Counted from the first letter of the stretch, positions 1 to 9,929 are shown. The stretch is DNA of 35,870 nt from an uncultured Methanobrevibacter sp. (GCA_900314605.1 OMVX01000009.1:1-35870); one strand, 5' to 3'. The notes: generated by a model not told the origin, from the letters alone. Program-made: numbers and translations.

Positions 1-1
1 A

Positions 2-211
2 GTTGTAGAGGCTCAAATTAAAACCTTAAATGCCTTAACTCCAACAGAAAAAACTGCATATGAAATAGAATCAAGAAAAAAATTAATTAAACAAGTAATT
101 AATAAAGTAGATGATTTAACTAATGAATTAATTTTATCTGAACCAAGTAATATTGAAAATGTTATAGAGGATATGGATGATTTAATTAAATCTGTTAAAG
201 ACTATACATAA
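2..211 (+). CDS. C-terminal end of an unrecognised gene, cut by the window edge
   Basis: An open frame enters from the left edge and ends at TAA 209-211, giving about 69 residues. The sequence is charged and looks helical, with regularly spaced Leu, Ile and Val among Lys, Glu and Asp (for example KKLIKQVINKVDDL and IEDMDDLIKSVKD), suggesting a coiled coil or helical bundle. No catalytic motif is visible and I do not recognise the family. The start and most of the protein may lie outside the window, so function cannot be assigned. It is followed by about 450 bases of apparently decayed DNA. Confidence 0.55.
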   Translation, partial: VVEAQIKTLNALTPTEKTAYEIESRKKLIKQVINKVDDLTNELILSEPSNIENVIEDMDDLIKSVKDYT

Positions 212-401
212 ATTTTTTACTATTTTTATATTTTATTTTTTAAAAAATGGATTTCATTTAAGATTCTTCGGATAATTTGCTTTTTTTATTCAATTTTTGA
301 TGTTCTTGTATGGTTTACTTCAGATGGGCTGGAAATTAGTATTGCCTATATTTTCATCATCATATTTGAAGTGGCATTTGAATGATTGCAATATCAAATA
401 G

Positions 402-632
402 CTGAGGCATAGGGTAAGCAAGCAATTAATTGCAAAATTTCATTCATTTCATATAGATGAAATTTTTGTTGTTATTAGTAGTGGTTTTATCTCTTATATT
501 TTCTCTCATGAAATTTTTCATATGGCTCGAAGATCTGTCCTACACGTTATGACCAATTTTTTTATACAAAAAAATAATAATTATATACTAACTTCAGAGT
601 TTATGTTTTTGATAGTTCTAATGGAAAAATAA
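402..632 (+). pseudogene. possible degraded transposase remnant
   Basis: The stretch between the partial gene and the next small ORF holds one frame open for 76 codons, between TAG 399-401 and TAA 630-632. It has no start codon in a sensible place and no ribosome binding site. Residues reading FHSFHIDEIFVVI resemble the first catalytic Asp region (W-H-x-D-E) of IS6-type and related DDE transposases, and the frame also runs open upstream of the stop. This is a weak motif resemblance only; no terminal inverted repeats were found. The rest of 212-659 is AT-rich and shows nothing else I can support. Confidence 0.2.
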
Positions 633-659
633 GTTGTACCCGCGGATAAAAGAGAAGAT

Positions 660-896
660 ATGTTAATAAGATTTAATAAATCTGATAATGTTAGGGTCGG
701 AAAAGTCTATGTTTTGTATCCTGAAGAATTAGAAGAGTTGCAAAAACAAATAAGTGATGCATATGATGAAATTGCCTTATTAAGAAATAAAATAGTTGAT
801 AATGAATCTATTAAGATTGATGATATTGTTGAAATAATAAACAAGATGGATTATAGAGTTTCAAGACTTGAAGCTGATGTTTTTAAACTTAAATAA
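660..896 (+). CDS. small hypothetical coiled-coil protein (78 aa)
   Basis: The ORF starts at ATG 660; the frame is open upstream only to 633, after a TAA at 630-632. A purine-rich stretch just before the ATG could serve as a weak ribosome binding site. The protein is acidic and rich in Leu, Ile and Glu (for example EELEELQKQISDAYDEI), with heptad-like spacing, so a coiled coil is likely. There is no signal peptide, membrane segment or metal motif. It may be a real small protein or the tail of a larger decayed gene, since the neighbourhood is full of remnants. I do not recognise a family. Confidence 0.4.
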   Translation: MLIRFNKSDNVRVGKVYVLYPEELEELQKQISDAYDEIALLRNKIVDNESIKIDDIVEIINKMDYRVSRLEADVFKLK

Positions 897-1124
897 TTTT
901 AGTATGTATCTTTAGTTACAACACTAATTTCAATACATAATTATTAATTTCCTGATTAATATTATTGGGGGTTATGAGTATAAGTATAATATTTTTAATA
1001 TATGCTTTCAGTATTTTGGAGCATATATGAACTACCTATTTTTATTGATGTTGAATGTAGATGTGTCAGGTAATATAGATTAAGTAGTTAAGGAAGAAAT
1101 GACAAATATTTTAGTAAATTAGGT

Positions 1125-4076
1125 TTGAGTTTTGGTAGTATGGTTAATACTGTTTTGAATCAAGAAAATATAGAGAAAAGCAAAGGGAAGATTGCAGAGT
1201 TAGTAGCTAAATTTGACAGTAATAAAGACATATATTTATCTAGAGATTACAAAGAAGAAGATATAAAGGTTGAATTTATTAGTCCAATGTTTAAAGCATT
1301 AGGATGGGATATAGATAACACTATGGGTAATGCACCTCAATTTAAAGAAGTAATATTTGAAGAATCAATTTCTGTAGGCAATAAAACAAAAAACCCAGAT
1401 TATACCTTTCAGATTGGTGGGCAAAAAATTTTCTTTTTAGAAGCTAAAGCACCTCATAGGGATTTAGACCATGATAGAAATCCTGCTTATCAAGTAAGAA
1501 GATATGGTTGGTCTGCAAAACTTGATTTATGTGTATTAACTGATTTTGAAGAATTTGCTATATATGAAACCAATACAAAACCAAACAAAAGTCAACCTGC
1601 AAGTATAGGTCGAGTAAAATACTATAAATACACAGAATATGTTGATAAATGGGAAGAAATTTATAGTATATTTAGTAAAGAAGCAGTATTAAAAGGTTTA
1701 TTCGATAAATTTGTTGAAGGTACAGAAGGTATCAAAAAGGGAACTTCAAAAGTTGACCACGAATTTTTAAAGGAAATTAACCATTGGAGAGAAATTTTAG
1801 CAAGGAATATCGCATTAAGAAACGAAGATATCTCCATTGATGGTTTAAATTATGCTGTACAATTAACAATAGACAGAATATTATTCTTTAGGATGGCAGA
1901 AGATAGAGGGATTGAGAAATACAAAACTTTATACAACTTGGCTGATGAAGAAAACATTTACCAAAAGCTGATAGATGTCTTCAAAATAGCTGATGCAAAA
2001 TATAATAGTGGATTATTTTGTCTAACTGCAGACCCCAATAAACATCTAAACAGAGACACAGTTACAGAAGATTTAATTATTGATGACAAAGTGTTTAAAG
2101 AGATTTTTAAAAATTTATACTATCCTGAAAGTCCTTACGAATTTAGTGTGATTTCCCCTGAAATATTGGGAACAGTATATGAACAGTTTTTAGGCAGTAG
2201 GATTAGGCTAACTGATGGACATCAGGCTAAGATTGAACAAAAACCTGAAATTAGAAAAGCAGGAGGTGTTTTTTACACACCACAGACAATCGTTAAAGAC
2301 ATTATTGAAAATACAGTAGGTAAATTAATAAAAAATAAATCTCTTAAACAAATAGAGAACATAAAAATCATTGACATCGCATGTGGTTCAGGGAGCTTTA
2401 TTCTTGGTGCTTACAAGTTCTTATTAGACCATTATTTAAATGAATATTCTAAAATGGAAAGACCTCCAGCAAATACTATATATCAAGGAAAAAATGGGCA
2501 ATTGAGATTAACAATATCTGAAAAGAAAAGGATACTTAAAAATAACATTTATGGTGTTGATATTGACTTTTTAGCTGTAGAAGTTTCCAAACTGACATTA
2601 TTATTGCAGGTATTAGAAGACCAAAATAAAGATGTGGTTGAGCAACAGCAAACATTATTCAATGAAAGAGTATTGCCTGACTTAAGTGATAACATCAAGA
2701 ATGGAAATACTGTAATTGAAACAGATTATATCACTCCAGATACTGATTATGATGAAATTAAAAGAATAAAACCATTTAATTATGCTGATGAATTTCCTGA
2801 AGTATTTGAAAACTCTGCCTTTGATGTTATAATTACTAACCCTCCTTATGTTAGGCAAGAGTTGCAATCCAAAGCTGAGAAAGAATATTACAAAACACAT
2901 TATAATGTCTATACTGGGCAAGCTGATTATTATGTTTATTTTTATGAAAAAGCTTTTAATTTATTAAAAGAGGATGGATATTTTGGATTGATTTGTAGTA
3001 ATAAATTTACTAGAGCAAAATATGGAAAAAAATTAAGAAAATATTTATTGGATTATAATTTTATTTCTTATGATGATTATACTGGAAAGAATGTATTTAA
3101 AGATGCCACTGTAGACCCATCGGTCATGGTGTTTAATAAGTCTTTTAATAAAAATAACAAAATTTTAGTGGATAAAGAATTTACCTTAAATCAATCAGAT
3201 TTTGATGATGGAAGTTGGGCATTTTATTCTCCTGAAGTCTTAGCAGTAAGAGATAAAATAATGGATATTGGGATTCAATTAAAGGATTTGGATGAAATTG
3301 AGATATTTAGGGGAATAATGACTGGATACAATAAAGCTTTTGTAATCGACGATAAGACTAGGGAAATGTTAATTTCAAATGATGAATCTAGTATTGAATT
3401 GATAAAGCCTTTTTTAAGAGGTAAAGATTTAAAACCTAATGTTATAAACTTTGCAGATATTTATCTCTTGTATATTAAATGGGATTGTAATATTAAGAAA
3501 TACCCTGCTATAAATGAATATTTAAGTGGTTTTAGAAAGGAATTAGCTAAAAGACCTGAAGTTAAAGAAGGGAGATATAAATGGTATTGTTTAAGTAGAT
3601 ATGGTTCTAATTTTACAGATAATTTTGAAAAACCAAAGTTAATTTATCCCAACATGGCTTCAAGTTTATTCACTGTGTTTGATGACAATAGATATTATAC
3701 TAATCAAAAATGTTATATTGTTACTTCAGATACAGTTGATTTAAGATATATCCACTCTTTAATCTCTTCTAAAGTACTGAATTTTATTTTTAAGTTATTG
3801 GGTAGTCCATTAGGTACTGGTGGCTATGATATTAGTAAGATTTTTGTGGAACAATTACCTATTGTATTTAATGATGAATTAGAAGAACGAATTGTTGAAT
3901 TAACTGACAAATCTATAGAACTTAATAACTCTTTAAACGATGAATCTGTTACACCTAATCAAAAAATAGTTCTTCAGCAACAGCTAAATGTTGTTGATAA
4001 TGAAATTGAGAAATTAATTTATCAATTGTATGACTTGACAGATGATGAAATAGCTATTATCGAGGAGATAATGTAA
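1125..4076 (+). CDS. single-chain type IIG-like restriction enzyme / adenine-N6 DNA methyltransferase
   Basis: This 983-residue protein has the layout of Eco57I-type restriction-modification enzymes, in which one chain cuts and methylates DNA. An N-terminal PD-(D/E)xK-like nuclease is suggested by D92 and by E106-A-K108 in FFLEAKAP, with E50 upstream. The methyltransferase carries SAM-binding motif I at about residue 417 (DIACGSGSF) and the catalytic NPPY at 572-575, which marks amino-group (N6-adenine) methylation. Residues from about 715 on, beginning EIFRGIMTGYNKAF, resemble the TaqI-type specificity domain. The C-terminus is coiled. No separate R, M or S subunit lies nearby, so the enzyme appears self-contained. 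The start is uncertain: TTG 1125 has no spaced ribosome binding site and ATG 1140 has none either, while a purine-rich site precedes ATG 1099, which opens only a 7-codon out-of-frame peptide. Flanking DNA is decayed, consistent with an acquired defence gene. Confidence 0.9.
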   Translation: MSFGSMVNTVLNQENIEKSKGKIAELVAKFDSNKDIYLSRDYKEEDIKVEFISPMFKALGWDIDNTMGNAPQFKEVIFEESISVGNKTKNPDYTFQIGGQKIFFLEAKAPHRDLDHDRNPAYQVRRYGWSAKLDLCVLTDFEEFAIYETNTKPNKSQPASIGRVKYYKYTEYVDKWEEIYSIFSKEAVLKGLFDKFVEGTEGIKKGTSKVDHEFLKEINHWREILARNIALRNEDISIDGLNYAVQLTIDRILFFRMAEDRGIEKYKTLYNLADEENIYQKLIDVFKIADAKYNSGLFCLTADPNKHLNRDTVTEDLIIDDKVFKEIFKNLYYPESPYEFSVISPEILGTVYEQFLGSRIRLTDGHQAKIEQKPEIRKAGGVFYTPQTIVKDIIENTVGKLIKNKSLKQIENIKIIDIACGSGSFILGAYKFLLDHYLNEYSKMERPPANTIYQGKNGQLRLTISEKKRILKNNIYGVDIDFLAVEVSKLTLLLQVLEDQNKDVVEQQQTLFNERVLPDLSDNIKNGNTVIETDYITPDTDYDEIKRIKPFNYADEFPEVFENSAFDVIITNPPYVRQELQSKAEKEYYKTHYNVYTGQADYYVYFYEKAFNLLKEDGYFGLICSNKFTRAKYGKKLRKYLLDYNFISYDDYTGKNVFKDATVDPSVMVFNKSFNKNNKILVDKEFTLNQSDFDDGSWAFYSPEVLAVRDKIMDIGIQLKDLDEIEIFRGIMTGYNKAFVIDDKTREMLISNDESSIELIKPFLRGKDLKPNVINFADIYLLYIKWDCNIKKYPAINEYLSGFRKELAKRPEVKEGRYKWYCLSRYGSNFTDNFEKPKLIYPNMASSLFTVFDDNRYYTNQKCYIVTSDTVDLRYIHSLISSKVLNFIFKLLGSPLGTGGYDISKIFVEQLPIVFNDELEERIVELTDKSIELNNSLNDESVTPNQKIVLQQQLNVVDNEIEKLIYQLYDLTDDEIAIIEEIM

Positions 4077-4116
4077 AATATTACAACTATATCATATTGC
4101 TTTGTATTTTAAGCTA

Positions 4117-4123
4117 TTTTTTT
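4117..4123 (+). terminator. T-tract after the restriction-modification gene
   Basis: A run of seven T lies about 40 bases after the stop codon. U-rich tracts terminate transcription in archaea. No stable hairpin precedes it. Confidence 0.35.
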
Positions 4124-4388
4124 AATTAATTTCATTATATCGTCCCTTCATCATCTTAGATAAATTTTTCATCCTTAAACATGATTTATATTTTATAGTT
4201 GATATTAAAATGTTTGTTTATCATTTTTATGGTAATCCTTAGGAAAATTTGATAGTAACCCACTCACTTTTGAAGGGGTTTCTCTTAGCAGGCTATAACT
4301 ATATTTTTGCTATCTAAATTACTAATTATGAGATTAATCCTCTGATATTTGATAAAATAAATCTATTGTTATCAATACTTATATGTGT

Positions 4389-4756
4389 ATGATTAAAAGT
4401 ATGTTAACCTATTATTAGTAAGTAATATTAAGTTTGATTTTAATCTTTGCATTACTAGTAGGTGTAGTTTTTCTATCTGCAGCAGATGGAGATTATAATC
4501 ATGATGGAATGAGGTCTAACAGATGCATTTGATAAATTAAGCGATTCAATAACTAACCCAGACATGATGGAAATGTAGATACTACTGACAAAGTCACTCA
4601 ATGACTAATACATCAGACAACAATACAGATACTTCTGATGAAAATCATATAAACCCATCTGATAATCTTACACCAAAAAATGCAGAACCAGATAAAGAGA
4701 TATTTAATGTATCAAACGATACTCCTCAAAAAATATATCTAGAAGAACTAGATTAA
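4389..4756 (+). pseudogene. broken gene for a secreted protein (signal-peptide remnant)
   Basis: Three frames must be joined to read this remnant. From about 4422 a typical signal peptide is readable (LILIFALLVGVVFLSAADG), but two in-frame stops (TAG, TAA) lie just before it and TGA follows soon after. The frame then shifts to LTDAFDKLSDSITNPD and shifts again to a Asn, Thr, Ser and Asp-rich stretch ending at TAA 4754-4756. The signal peptide followed by a polar low-complexity region resembles the N-terminus of the small secreted and adhesin-like proteins common in Methanobrevibacter. The protein family beyond that cannot be named. At least two frameshifts and the stops mean it is not functional as it stands. 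Confidence 0.5.
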
Positions 4757-4758
4757 AA

Positions 4759-5317
4759 ATGACTCGTGAGGAACTTATATAATACTGCCAAGAACAACGT
4801 AATCCTACTAAATTAGATTCTTTTTATGGTATAAGATTTTTTGATTGTAGATATAAGGCTATTGCATTGGAAAACAAATACTTGTATAAAAATGATTCAA
4901 ATGATAACGAATATGTATTAAAAGGCATACCTATGGCGGTCTGTAAATTTTTAGAAGCTGGCAAAGCTGCCTGTTATTTTTTTACTTTAGTCAGAGTTTT
5001 GTTCTTGAGAAATGGTTTGATATTAAACTTTTACAAGTTTTAAAGTTGACAATTTGTAATAAAACTGCAGATGATTTAAAGGGTGAATTATTGGATTATA
5101 TGTTCAGTTTAAAAACTTATTCAGTCGATCAATCAGTGGAACATAATTCTAATCTTGTTAATATACCGAAACTCTTCGTTTGAAGTTGGTAAGAGATGAT
5201 ACAATTCTAATGTTTAATATCGTTGATGTAACTGTAATGTTGCAAAGAGTGTATGAGATAGTTTATTGGGATAATATACTCTTTCCTTTTTCTATTTTTG
5301 AATTTTTTAGTCTTTAA
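4759..5317 (+). pseudogene. broken gene of unknown family, about 185 codons
   Basis: Reading starts at ATG 4759 (MTREELI), meets TAA after seven codons, then continues in the same frame for about 85 residues (for example DSFYGIRFFDCRYKAIALENK and KGIPMAVCKFLEAGKA). At about 4985-4995 the frame shifts to a second segment containing VLEKWFDIKLLQVLKLTIC, which ends at TGA near 5180, and shifts again to TLRLKLVRDDTILMFN, ending at TAA 5315-5317. The three pieces look like one continuous protein: composition is ordinary and protein-like, unlike the surrounding AT tracts. It begins two bases after the preceding remnant ends, so the two may once have been co-transcribed. I do not recognise the family. 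Confidence 0.5.
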
Positions 5318-5972
5318 AATTTTATATGCCTATTTGATTATTATTTCACTATCCATGAAATATTGGAGAGTAATATATCTAAAAATTCAATTAGCATATA
5401 AAATTCTTAAAACTTTTTTTTCTATTTTATTAATTATTATATGGTTCTAGATTTTTAATTATCTAATACTCTTTTAAAATTCTTATTTTTTTTATTATAT
5501 TAAGAAAATCAATCTAAATTATATGAGTTCTATAAAGTAAAAAGATAAATTAAAAAAGAATGATGAAAGTAAAGATAAATAATCCTTATCGATAATAGAG
5601 CAAGAAATATTAGAATTTATTCCAAAATAAAAGCAAAATGTATGAAAATTTTTTATAAATCTAGGATTCTAGAATTCTTATATTAGTTTTTTTTTTTTAA
5701 AAAATTTTATTCCATAATTCACTGTAATTATAATTATATTTTACTTAAATAAAGCCTAATTTTAATCAAATAATTAAAATATAAATTAATTTTATAAGAG
5801 CCTAAATTCAATATACTTAATGTTATGATTATAATATCTTAAATATTATGTATCTATATATATATATATAATATACAATATAATTATAATATTTTATAAA
5901 AAAATACTATATTTCAAAATTAGTAAATATTTATTTTAAAAAAATAAGTTTTTTATTATAAAAAAAGTAAAA
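5318..5972. other. AT-rich gene-free stretch with a (TA)8 run
   Basis: Apart from the small remnant at 5523-5680, this stretch is extremely AT-rich and holds no credible gene. A (TA)8 run lies at 5855-5870. The region separates the decayed plus-strand genes from the minus-strand dnaJ. Confidence 0.6.
5523..5680 (+). pseudogene. small gene remnant interrupted by many stops
   Basis: From ATG 5523 one frame reads as protein-like text broken by stops: MSSIK, KDKLKKNDESKDK, SLSIIEQEILEFIPK, KQNV and KFFINLGF, separated by TAA, TAA, TAA, TGA and ended by TAG. Continuity in a single frame across five stops suggests an old small gene decayed by point mutation. No family is recognised, and chance reading in AT-rich DNA is possible. 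Confidence 0.25.
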
Positions 5973-5996
5973 GTAGATAAGAATTATCTTATCTAC
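5960..5996 (-). terminator. hairpin plus U-tract terminator after dnaJ
   Basis: A perfect 10-bp stem with a 4-base ATTA loop spans 5973-5996 and overlaps the dnaJ stop codon. Reading the minus strand it is followed by a T-rich run (complement of 5960-5966). This has the form of a bacterial intrinsic terminator and would end the grpE-dnaK-dnaJ transcripts. The stem is AT-rich, so the U-tract may do most of the work in an archaeon. Confidence 0.6.
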
Positions 5997-7138
5997 CCTA
6001 TAGAGTCTTTCATTTTACTGAAAAATCCTTTTTTTACATGTTTAATATCTTCACCACTTATTTCAGCAAATTGTTTAAGTAATTTTGTTTGTTCTTTATT
6101 AAGATTTTGTGGTATTACAACAGTTATTTTAACATACATATGACCTTTTATGCCACGACCTCTTAAAGGCATACCCTGATCACGTACTTTAAATGTTGTT
6201 CCACCTTGAGTTCCAGGAGGTATGGTAAGTGTAATTTCTTTTCCATAAATTGTTGGAATATCTATTTTATCTCCTAAACTTGCTTGTACAATACTTACTT
6301 CCTGATTATAGTGAAGGATACTACCTTCTCTTTTGAAGGTTTTATTTCTTTTTATTTGTATTGAAATTAATAGGTCACCAGGTGAAGCATTTCTATCTCC
6401 AGCATTACCTGCACCTGCAACTCTTAAACGGTCACCTTCATCAATTCCAGCAGGAATGTCAACTGTGATTGTTTGTTGTTCTCTTACAGTACCTTTACCA
6501 TGACATTTTTCACATGGATCTGTAATAAGTTGTCCTGTTCCACCACATCTTCTACATGGTCTTACACTCATCATTTGACCAAGTAATGTATTAGTTACTT
6601 CTTTAACTTGACCTGTTCCATTACATTGTGGACAAGTTTCAGGTTCGACTCCAGGTTTGGTTTTTTTACCATTACATTCAGGACAAGTAGCGTCATGGCG
6701 AATAGTTACTTCTTTTTTAACTCCAACTGCTGCTTCTTCAAGTGAAATTTCAATTTGTGTGTAAATATCTGAACCTCTTTGTGGACCTCGAGATTGGGTT
6801 CTATTTCTTCTTCCTCCACCAAATCCAAACATATCAAATATATTTCCTAAATCAAAATCTTCAAAAATATCTTCAAAGTTTACATTTTGGTATATGTCTT
6901 CAGCAGAGAATCCATCCATACCAGCATGTCCGAAACGATCATATTTACTACGTTTGTCTGAATCAGATAATACGGCATAAGCTTCACTTATTTCTTTGAA
7001 TTTTTCAGTAGCATCTTCGCTATCACTTACATCAGGGTGGTATTTCATTGCTAATTTACGGTATGCTTTTTTAATTTCCTTTTCATCAGCACTTTTGTCC
7101 ACACCTAAAACATCATAATAATCTCGCTTTTCTGCCAT
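5993..7138 (-). CDS. dnaJ: chaperone protein DnaJ (Hsp40)
   Basis: DnaJ delivers unfolded clients to DnaK and stimulates its ATPase in the cytoplasm. The 381-residue protein has the full type I layout. The J domain spans about 1-70, with the essential HPD at 34-36. A Gly/Phe-rich linker ([13 protein letters not shown]) runs from about 95 to 112. The zinc-binding domain has four cysteine pairs at 152/155, 169/172, 195/198 and 209/212; the first reads CPECNGKK and so lacks the last Gly of the usual CxxCxGxG. The two C-terminal beta domains follow. A good ribosome binding site (AAGGTGAA) precedes the ATG. It lies 93 bases downstream of dnaK and ends in a hairpin terminator, so it is the last gene of the chaperone operon. 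The DnaK system is generally thought to have reached archaea from bacteria. Confidence 0.98.
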   Translation of the reverse strand: MAEKRDYYDVLGVDKSADEKEIKKAYRKLAMKYHPDVSDSEDATEKFKEISEAYAVLSDSDKRSKYDRFGHAGMDGFSAEDIYQNVNFEDIFEDFDLGNIFDMFGFGGGRRNRTQSRGPQRGSDIYTQIEISLEEAAVGVKKEVTIRHDATCPECNGKKTKPGVEPETCPQCNGTGQVKEVTNTLLGQMMSVRPCRRCGGTGQLITDPCEKCHGKGTVREQQTITVDIPAGIDEGDRLRVAGAGNAGDRNASPGDLLISIQIKRNKTFKREGSILHYNQEVSIVQASLGDKIDIPTIYGKEITLTIPPGTQGGTTFKVRDQGMPLRGRGIKGHMYVKITVVIPQNLNKEQTKLLKQFAEISGEDIKHVKKGFFSKMKDSIG

Positions 7139-7231
7139 GTATTCACCTTAAATTCAATGATTCTATTATTTTTTATTAAGACTGTTTAAAAAGTAAATAA
7201 AAAATTGTTTATTAAAACAATTTTTCTAAAT

Positions 7232-9112
7232 TTAATCTTTTACTTCATAATCTGCATCGATGGTATCATCATTAGCATCTTTAGCATCGTCACCAGGATT
7301 TTGACCTCCAGCATTAGCTTCTTGTTCAGCTTGTTGTTGAGCAGCTGCTTCCTGATAGATTTTTGCACCAATTTCTTGAACTTCTTTAGTTAATTCATCG
7401 GTTTTTTCTTTAATAGCAGCAATATCATCACCGGTGATTAATTCTCTAAGTTCAGATACTAAACCTTCGATTTTATCTTTAACGTCAGATTCGATTTTAT
7501 CTTTTAATTCTTCTATAGTCTTTTCAGCAGTATAAATCATTGAATCTGCATTATTTCGAACTTCAATTTCTTCTTGTTTCTTCTTATCATCTTCAGCATT
7601 CATTTCTGCTTCTTTGACTTTTTGTTCAATTTCTTCATCAGATAATTTTGTACTTGAAGTAATTGTAATAGATTGTTCTTTACCAGTACCTTTATCTTTT
7701 GCAGATACATTAATTATACCATTTGCATCAATATCAAATGTAACTTCAATTTGAGGTACTCCTCTTGGTGCTGGTGGAATTCCAACTAATTGGAATCTTC
7801 CAAGGGTAGTGTTATCATTTGCCATAGGTCTTTCACCTTGAACAACATGAATATCTACTGAAGGTTGATTATCTGCAGCAGTAGAGAATATTTGTGATTT
7901 TTTAGCAGGAATAGTAGTATTTCTTTCAATAAGTTTAGTAGATACTCCTCCTAAAGTTTCAATACCTAAGGATAATGGGGTAACATCAAGTAAAACTAAA
8001 TCTTTAATTTCACCAGCTAATACTCCTCCTTGTATTGCTGCACCTATAGATACACATTCCATAGGGTCAATTCCTCTTTCTACTTTTTTACCAATGTATT
8101 TTTCAACAAATTCTTGTACACATGGCATTCTTGTAGGTCCACCAACGAGAATAATTTTATCAATATCAGATTTTGACATTTTAGCATCAGATAATGCTTG
8201 TTCCATTGGTTTGGAACATTTTTGTACAATAGGATCAACTAATTGTTCGAGTTTTGCTCTTGAAATATCCATAATTAAGTTTTTAGCATCACCATCTTTC
8301 ATAGTAATAAATGGTAAGTTTACTTGACTGGTTAAGGTGGTTGAAAGTTCGATTTTTGCTTTTTCTGCAGCTTCTCTAATTCTTTGTACTGCTTGGTCAT
8401 CTTCCATTAAGTCAATACCGTTTTCATTTTTAAATTCAGTAGAGAGGTAGTTCATAATAGCATTATCCATATCGGTTCCACCTAATTTAGTGTCCCCACT
8501 GGTGGATTTTACTTCAAATACTCCTCCACCAAATTCCATAATGGTTACATCTAAGGTTCCTCCACCTAAATCAAATACCATAATATTTACTTCATCATCA
8601 CTTTGTTTATCAATACCATATGCTAAACTTGCTGCAGTAGGTTCGTTTACAAGTCTTACAACTTCTAATCCAGCAATGGTTCCTGCATCTTTAGTTGCAG
8701 TTCTTTGGTTATCATCAAAGTATGCTGGTACAGTAATAACTGCTTTTTCAATAGGTTCTCCTAAAAATGTTTCAGCATCTTTTTTAATTTTTTGTAAAAT
8801 GAAAGCAGAGATTTCTTGAGGACTATATTCTTTACCTTGCACATTTACTTTTCTATCAGTACCCATACTTCTTTTAATTGCACTAATAGTATTTTCAGGG
8901 TTAGTTATTGCTTGTCTTCTTGCAGGTTCACCAACTAATCTTTGTCCATCTTCAGTAAATGCCACATAACTTGGGAAAGCTTTACCATATTGACTTGCAC
9001 CTTCTGCTGATGGAATTACTGTTGGTTTTCCTCCAATAAGAACAGATGCTGCTGAGTTACTTGTACCTAAATCAATACCAATAATTTTTTCTTTTTTATT
9101 TTCTTCTGCCAT
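7232..9112 (-). CDS. dnaK: chaperone protein DnaK (Hsp70)
   Basis: DnaK is the ATP-dependent Hsp70 that binds exposed hydrophobic segments of proteins, assisted by DnaJ and the exchange factor GrpE. The 626-residue chain is full length. The nucleotide-binding domain shows the phosphate loop GIDLGTSNS at 12-20, the second phosphate motif [12 protein letters not shown] near 178-189 and the adenosine motif [10 protein letters not shown] near 320. The interdomain linker ([11 protein letters not shown]) and beta-sandwich substrate domain follow, then the helical lid and an acidic Gln, Ala and Asp-rich tail ending YEVKD. A GGTGAT ribosome binding site precedes the ATG. The gap of 208 bases to grpE is long and AT-rich, so dnaK could have its own promoter as well as read-through from grpE. 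Confidence 0.98.
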   Translation of the reverse strand: MAEENKKEKIIGIDLGTSNSAASVLIGGKPTVIPSAEGASQYGKAFPSYVAFTEDGQRLVGEPARRQAITNPENTISAIKRSMGTDRKVNVQGKEYSPQEISAFILQKIKKDAETFLGEPIEKAVITVPAYFDDNQRTATKDAGTIAGLEVVRLVNEPTAASLAYGIDKQSDDEVNIMVFDLGGGTLDVTIMEFGGGVFEVKSTSGDTKLGGTDMDNAIMNYLSTEFKNENGIDLMEDDQAVQRIREAAEKAKIELSTTLTSQVNLPFITMKDGDAKNLIMDISRAKLEQLVDPIVQKCSKPMEQALSDAKMSKSDIDKIILVGGPTRMPCVQEFVEKYIGKKVERGIDPMECVSIGAAIQGGVLAGEIKDLVLLDVTPLSLGIETLGGVSTKLIERNTTIPAKKSQIFSTAADNQPSVDIHVVQGERPMANDNTTLGRFQLVGIPPAPRGVPQIEVTFDIDANGIINVSAKDKGTGKEQSITITSSTKLSDEEIEQKVKEAEMNAEDDKKKQEEIEVRNNADSMIYTAEKTIEELKDKIESDVKDKIEGLVSELRELITGDDIAAIKEKTDELTKEVQEIGAKIYQEAAAQQQAEQEANAGGQNPGDDAKDANDDTIDADYEVKD

Positions 9113-9320
9113 ATTATCACCATTTTTTATTTTTTTTAGTTAAGCTTTATGCTTTAAATGGTCTTAAATTAATAAAATTTTAAATGAGATTTTATTTTCA
9201 TATTTTTTAGTTAACTTAAGTTTTATCAACTAATTATCATTTTTTTTTTAAAATTTTACTATTTAAAACTTAATAAATTATAAATAATAAATCTAAATTT
9301 TAATTTTAATTTTAAATTAG

Positions 9321-9929
9321 CTATTTTTTACAAACTTTTACTTTTGAGTATCTAATAACATTATCTTTAAGGGTGTAACCTTTCATAAGTTCTTCAATTA
9401 TATATCCATTTTCAATATCAGGATTATTTTCTACAAGTAATGCTTCATGTTTAAATGGATCGAATTTTTCACCTTCTGTAGGAATTTTTTCAAGACCTTC
9501 TTTTTTAAGAACATCGGTAATCTTTTGATAGATTAACTTTACTCCTTCTTTTAGTTCTTTTTCGTTATTAGATTTTGTAAGTGCTCTTTCAATATCTTCA
9601 TAACTGTCTAAAATTTGTTTAATTAAATTTTCATTTGCAAATTTTATAATGTTTTGATTTTGTTTTTCAGTTTGTTTTTTGAAATTTTCAAAATCTGCTT
9701 GAAGTCTTTGTGTATGAGCAACATATTCACGAAGTTCTTCGTCTTTTTTTTCAAGTTCTTCTTCCATTTTAGCTAATTTATCTTCACAGTTTTCATCATC
9801 TTGAATTTTAGTTTTTTCTTCACTTTCTTTTGTATCTTGTGAAGAATCATTTTTCTCTTCACTTTTTTTTGTATTTTGTGAAGAATCATTTTTTTCTTCA
9901 AGATCTTTTTCTTCTTTTTTATTAGCCAT
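9321..9929 (-). CDS. grpE: nucleotide exchange factor GrpE
   Basis: GrpE is the dimeric factor that releases ADP from DnaK and resets the chaperone cycle. The 202-residue protein has a highly charged, low-complexity N-terminus, a long helix (about 50-115, with [14 protein letters not shown] typical of the family) that forms the dimer coiled coil, and a C-terminal beta domain ([19 protein letters not shown]) that touches DnaK. Residues 11-23 and 24-36 are a tandem 13-residue duplication. An AGGTGA ribosome binding site precedes the ATG. It is the first gene of the grpE-dnaK-dnaJ run and is divergent from a winged-helix regulator. The shared intergenic region holds an inverted repeat, so heat or stress control by that regulator is plausible. 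Confidence 0.96.
   Translation of the reverse strand: MANKKEEKDLEEKNDSSQNTKKSEEKNDSSQDTKESEEKTKIQDDENCEDKLAKMEEELEKKDEELREYVAHTQRLQADFENFKKQTEKQNQNIIKFANENLIKQILDSYEDIERALTKSNNEKELKEGVKLIYQKITDVLKKEGLEKIPTEGEKFDPFKHEALLVENNPDIENGYIIEELMKGYTLKDNVIRYSKVKVCKK
9822..9899 (-). repeat. 39-bp tandem duplication inside grpE
   Basis: Two adjacent 39-base units encode [13 protein letters not shown] and [13 protein letters not shown]. They differ at only a few bases, so the duplication is probably recent. It lengthens the disordered N-terminus of GrpE without touching the folded domains. Confidence 0.85.

Noticed and set aside
975-1078. Two 18-codon peptides (ATG 975 and ATG 1027) ahead of the restriction-modification gene
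   Set aside because: Too short, with badly spaced or absent ribosome binding sites, and no recognisable features.
5523-5680. Stop-codon recoding (for example pyrrolysine at TAG) in the small remnant
   Set aside because: The interruptions are mainly TAA plus TGA and TAG, which fits mutational decay, not recoding of one codon.
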